In this document: positions 63,117 through 64,000 of the stretch, piece after piece | How the letters are laid out: every line of letters begins with the position of its first letter | Numbering within the stretch: the first letter of the stretch is position 1 | DNA from: Desulfuromonadaceae bacterium | GTDB lineage: Bacteria > Desulfobacterota > Desulfuromonadia > Geobacterales > Pseudopelobacteraceae | Reading direction: 5' to 3' | DNA: 64,000 bases | Assembly (NCBI GenBank): GCA_028712075.1 | Contig: JAQTQX010000018.1 | Coordinates: 1-64,000 of the forward strand | Program-made: the position numbers and the translations under genes | Notes under the pieces: generated by a model | Database searches by the model: none | What the model was told of the DNA's origin: nothing | What the model saw: only the letters and a program-made list of their open reading frames with translations

Positions 63117-64000
63117 ATGAAGGAGAAGTTGGCAGAACAGTGGCATCATTTGTCTGAAGCGGACGTCATAGACTCTCTCGAGACAACTTCGGACAAGGGT
63201 CTGGACGCTTCTGATGTGGGGCACCGTCAGGAGCAGTTTGGTTCAAATACGATCACGCAGAAACAGGGGCGTGGCCTGGTCGTACTGTTTTTGCTGCAGT
63301 TTCATCAGCCGCTGGTCTATATTCTGCTGGCTGCTGCCGTTGTTACCAGTTTCCTTCAGGAATGGGTAGATGCCGGTGTAATTTATGGTGTTGTGTTGGT
63401 CAATGCCGTCATTGGATTCATCCAGGAGGCCAAGGCGGTTCGGGCCATAGAAGCCCTGGCACATTCCATGACCAGCACTGCAACCGTCCTGCGCGGTGGC
63501 GAGCGTCGTCAAATCCCGGCAGAAGAACTGGTCCCGGGAGATATCGTGCTGTTGCAGTCCGGTGACAAGGTACCGGCTGACCTGCGGTTGCTGAGTTCGC
63601 GGGAACTACAGATCGACGAATCAACTCTGACCGGCGAATCGGTTCCGGTGCAAAAACAGAGCGGACTGCTGCCCCACGACACCCAGTTGGCCGACTGCAT
63701 AAACATGGCCTATTCTTCGACACTGGTCACTTATGGTATCGCCACCGGTGCTGTCGTGGCAACCGGCAACAGTACGGAAGTCGGTCGCATTAACGAGTTG
63801 ATAGCTTCTGCCGATATTCTGGCAACGCCGCTCACCAGGAAAATCACCCGTTTCAGTGGGCTGCTGCTGTATATCATTCTCGGACTGGGTGCAATCACCT
63901 TTATTGTCGGGATGCTGCGGGGTTCCTCCTGGATAGAGATGTTCATGGCTGTGGTCGCTTTGGCGGTGGGAGCCATTCCCGAAGGGTTACCGGCAGCGGT
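63117..64000 (+). CDS. P-type cation-transporting ATPase, N-terminal part (cut by window end)
   Basis: At least 294 residues of a P2-type cation pump, running off the window. The N-terminal cation-ATPase domain (EQWHHLSEADVIDSLETTSD) is followed by membrane helices M1-M2, the actuator domain with LTGES, helix M3, and M4 beginning with VALAVGAIPEGLPA, the PEGLPA ion-site motif of Ca2+/Na+/K+ type pumps. The phosphorylation site DKTGT lies beyond the window. Ion specificity cannot be decided here. The ATG at 63117 is preceded by a weak ribosome-binding site. Confidence 0.85.
   Translation, partial: MKEKLAEQWHHLSEADVIDSLETTSDKGLDASDVGHRQEQFGSNTITQKQGRGLVVLFLLQFHQPLVYILLAAAVVTSFLQEWVDAGVIYGVVLVNAVIGFIQEAKAVRAIEALAHSMTSTATVLRGGERRQIPAEELVPGDIVLLQSGDKVPADLRLLSSRELQIDESTLTGESVPVQKQSGLLPHDTQLADCINMAYSSTLVTYGIATGAVVATGNSTEVGRINELIASADILATPLTRKITRFSGLLLYIILGLGAITFIVGMLRGSSWIEMFMAVVALAVGAIPEGLPAA

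Noticed and set aside
63243-63976. Minus-strand open frames at the right end
   Set aside because: They are antisense to the P-type ATPase, which has clear LTGES and PEGLPA motifs on the plus strand.

Overview
The window is a GC-moderate bacterial chromosome segment with about 55 real genes and no rRNA, tRNA or CRISPR array that I can see. Gene content points to a Geobacter/Pelobacter-type deltaproteobacterium (Desulfuromonadota). The basis is a c-type-heme sensor kinase, several hybrid histidine kinases, a dusB-ntrB-ntrC cluster, an ANTAR-type nitrogen regulator beside glutamate synthase, DraG, and an arsenite methyltransferase paired with a SigZ-like sigma factor. This assignment is inference from gene content.

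Layout. 0-2.6 kb: a Tat-exported metallophosphoesterase and two toxin-antitoxin modules, the second with a frameshifted PIN toxin. 2.6-10.5 kb: nitrogen block with draG, an ANTAR response regulator, gltD and gltB. I see sigma-54-type -24/-12 elements before draG, gltB and the ANTAR gene. 10.9-15.3 kb: a small zinc-ribbon membrane protein and a three-gene signalling operon that includes a heme-binding kinase. 15.5-18.3 kb: an unusual two-gene module of a MoxR-type AAA+ ATPase and a 658-residue TraB/EreA-like protein. 18.4-23.6 kb: an ABC-F ATPase and an HlyD/ATPase/permease exporter. 23.8-29.4 kb: flavoprotein, arsM, sigZ and glpD-glpK. 29.5-30.8 kb: a decayed IS3-family element just upstream of glpK. 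30.9-45.4 kb: NifU-like protein, aspartase, FtsK, FKBP, GreB, a hybrid kinase, dusB-ntrB-ntrC, a YhaM-like exoribonuclease and an RhlE-like helicase. 45.5-47.4 kb: rlmN and a HEPN/MNT pair.

47.5-52.7 kb is the most unusual region. It is a tight minus-strand operon of five genes: a small membrane protein; a DEDD-nuclease/DUF429/P-loop-kinase triple fusion; a PurZ-like short adenylosuccinate-synthetase homologue whose catalytic Asp is replaced by Gly; a membrane-anchored dCTP-deaminase/dUTPase-fold protein that seems to lack its catalytic residues; and a deoxynucleoside-kinase-like protein. It looks horizontally acquired (the middle genes are AT-rich) and is followed by the HEPN/MNT pair. I propose it as a candidate nucleotide-modifying or nucleotide-sensing system, possibly defence, possibly related to the 2-aminoadenine (Z) pathway.

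52.7-64 kb: Cys-cluster and TPR proteins flanked by an imperfect direct repeat, mtgA, a TrpXYZ-like ABC importer, a binding protein-chemoreceptor pair, a CBS-domain protein and the 5' part of a P-type cation ATPase cut by the window end.

Nitrogen assimilation is the recurring theme: DraG, GltBD, the ANTAR regulator, NtrB/NtrC and aspartase lie within 40 kb and several carry sigma-54-like promoters. Reading frames are otherwise intact. The clear frameshifts are in the PIN toxin and the IS transposase, as expected for elements under weak selection.
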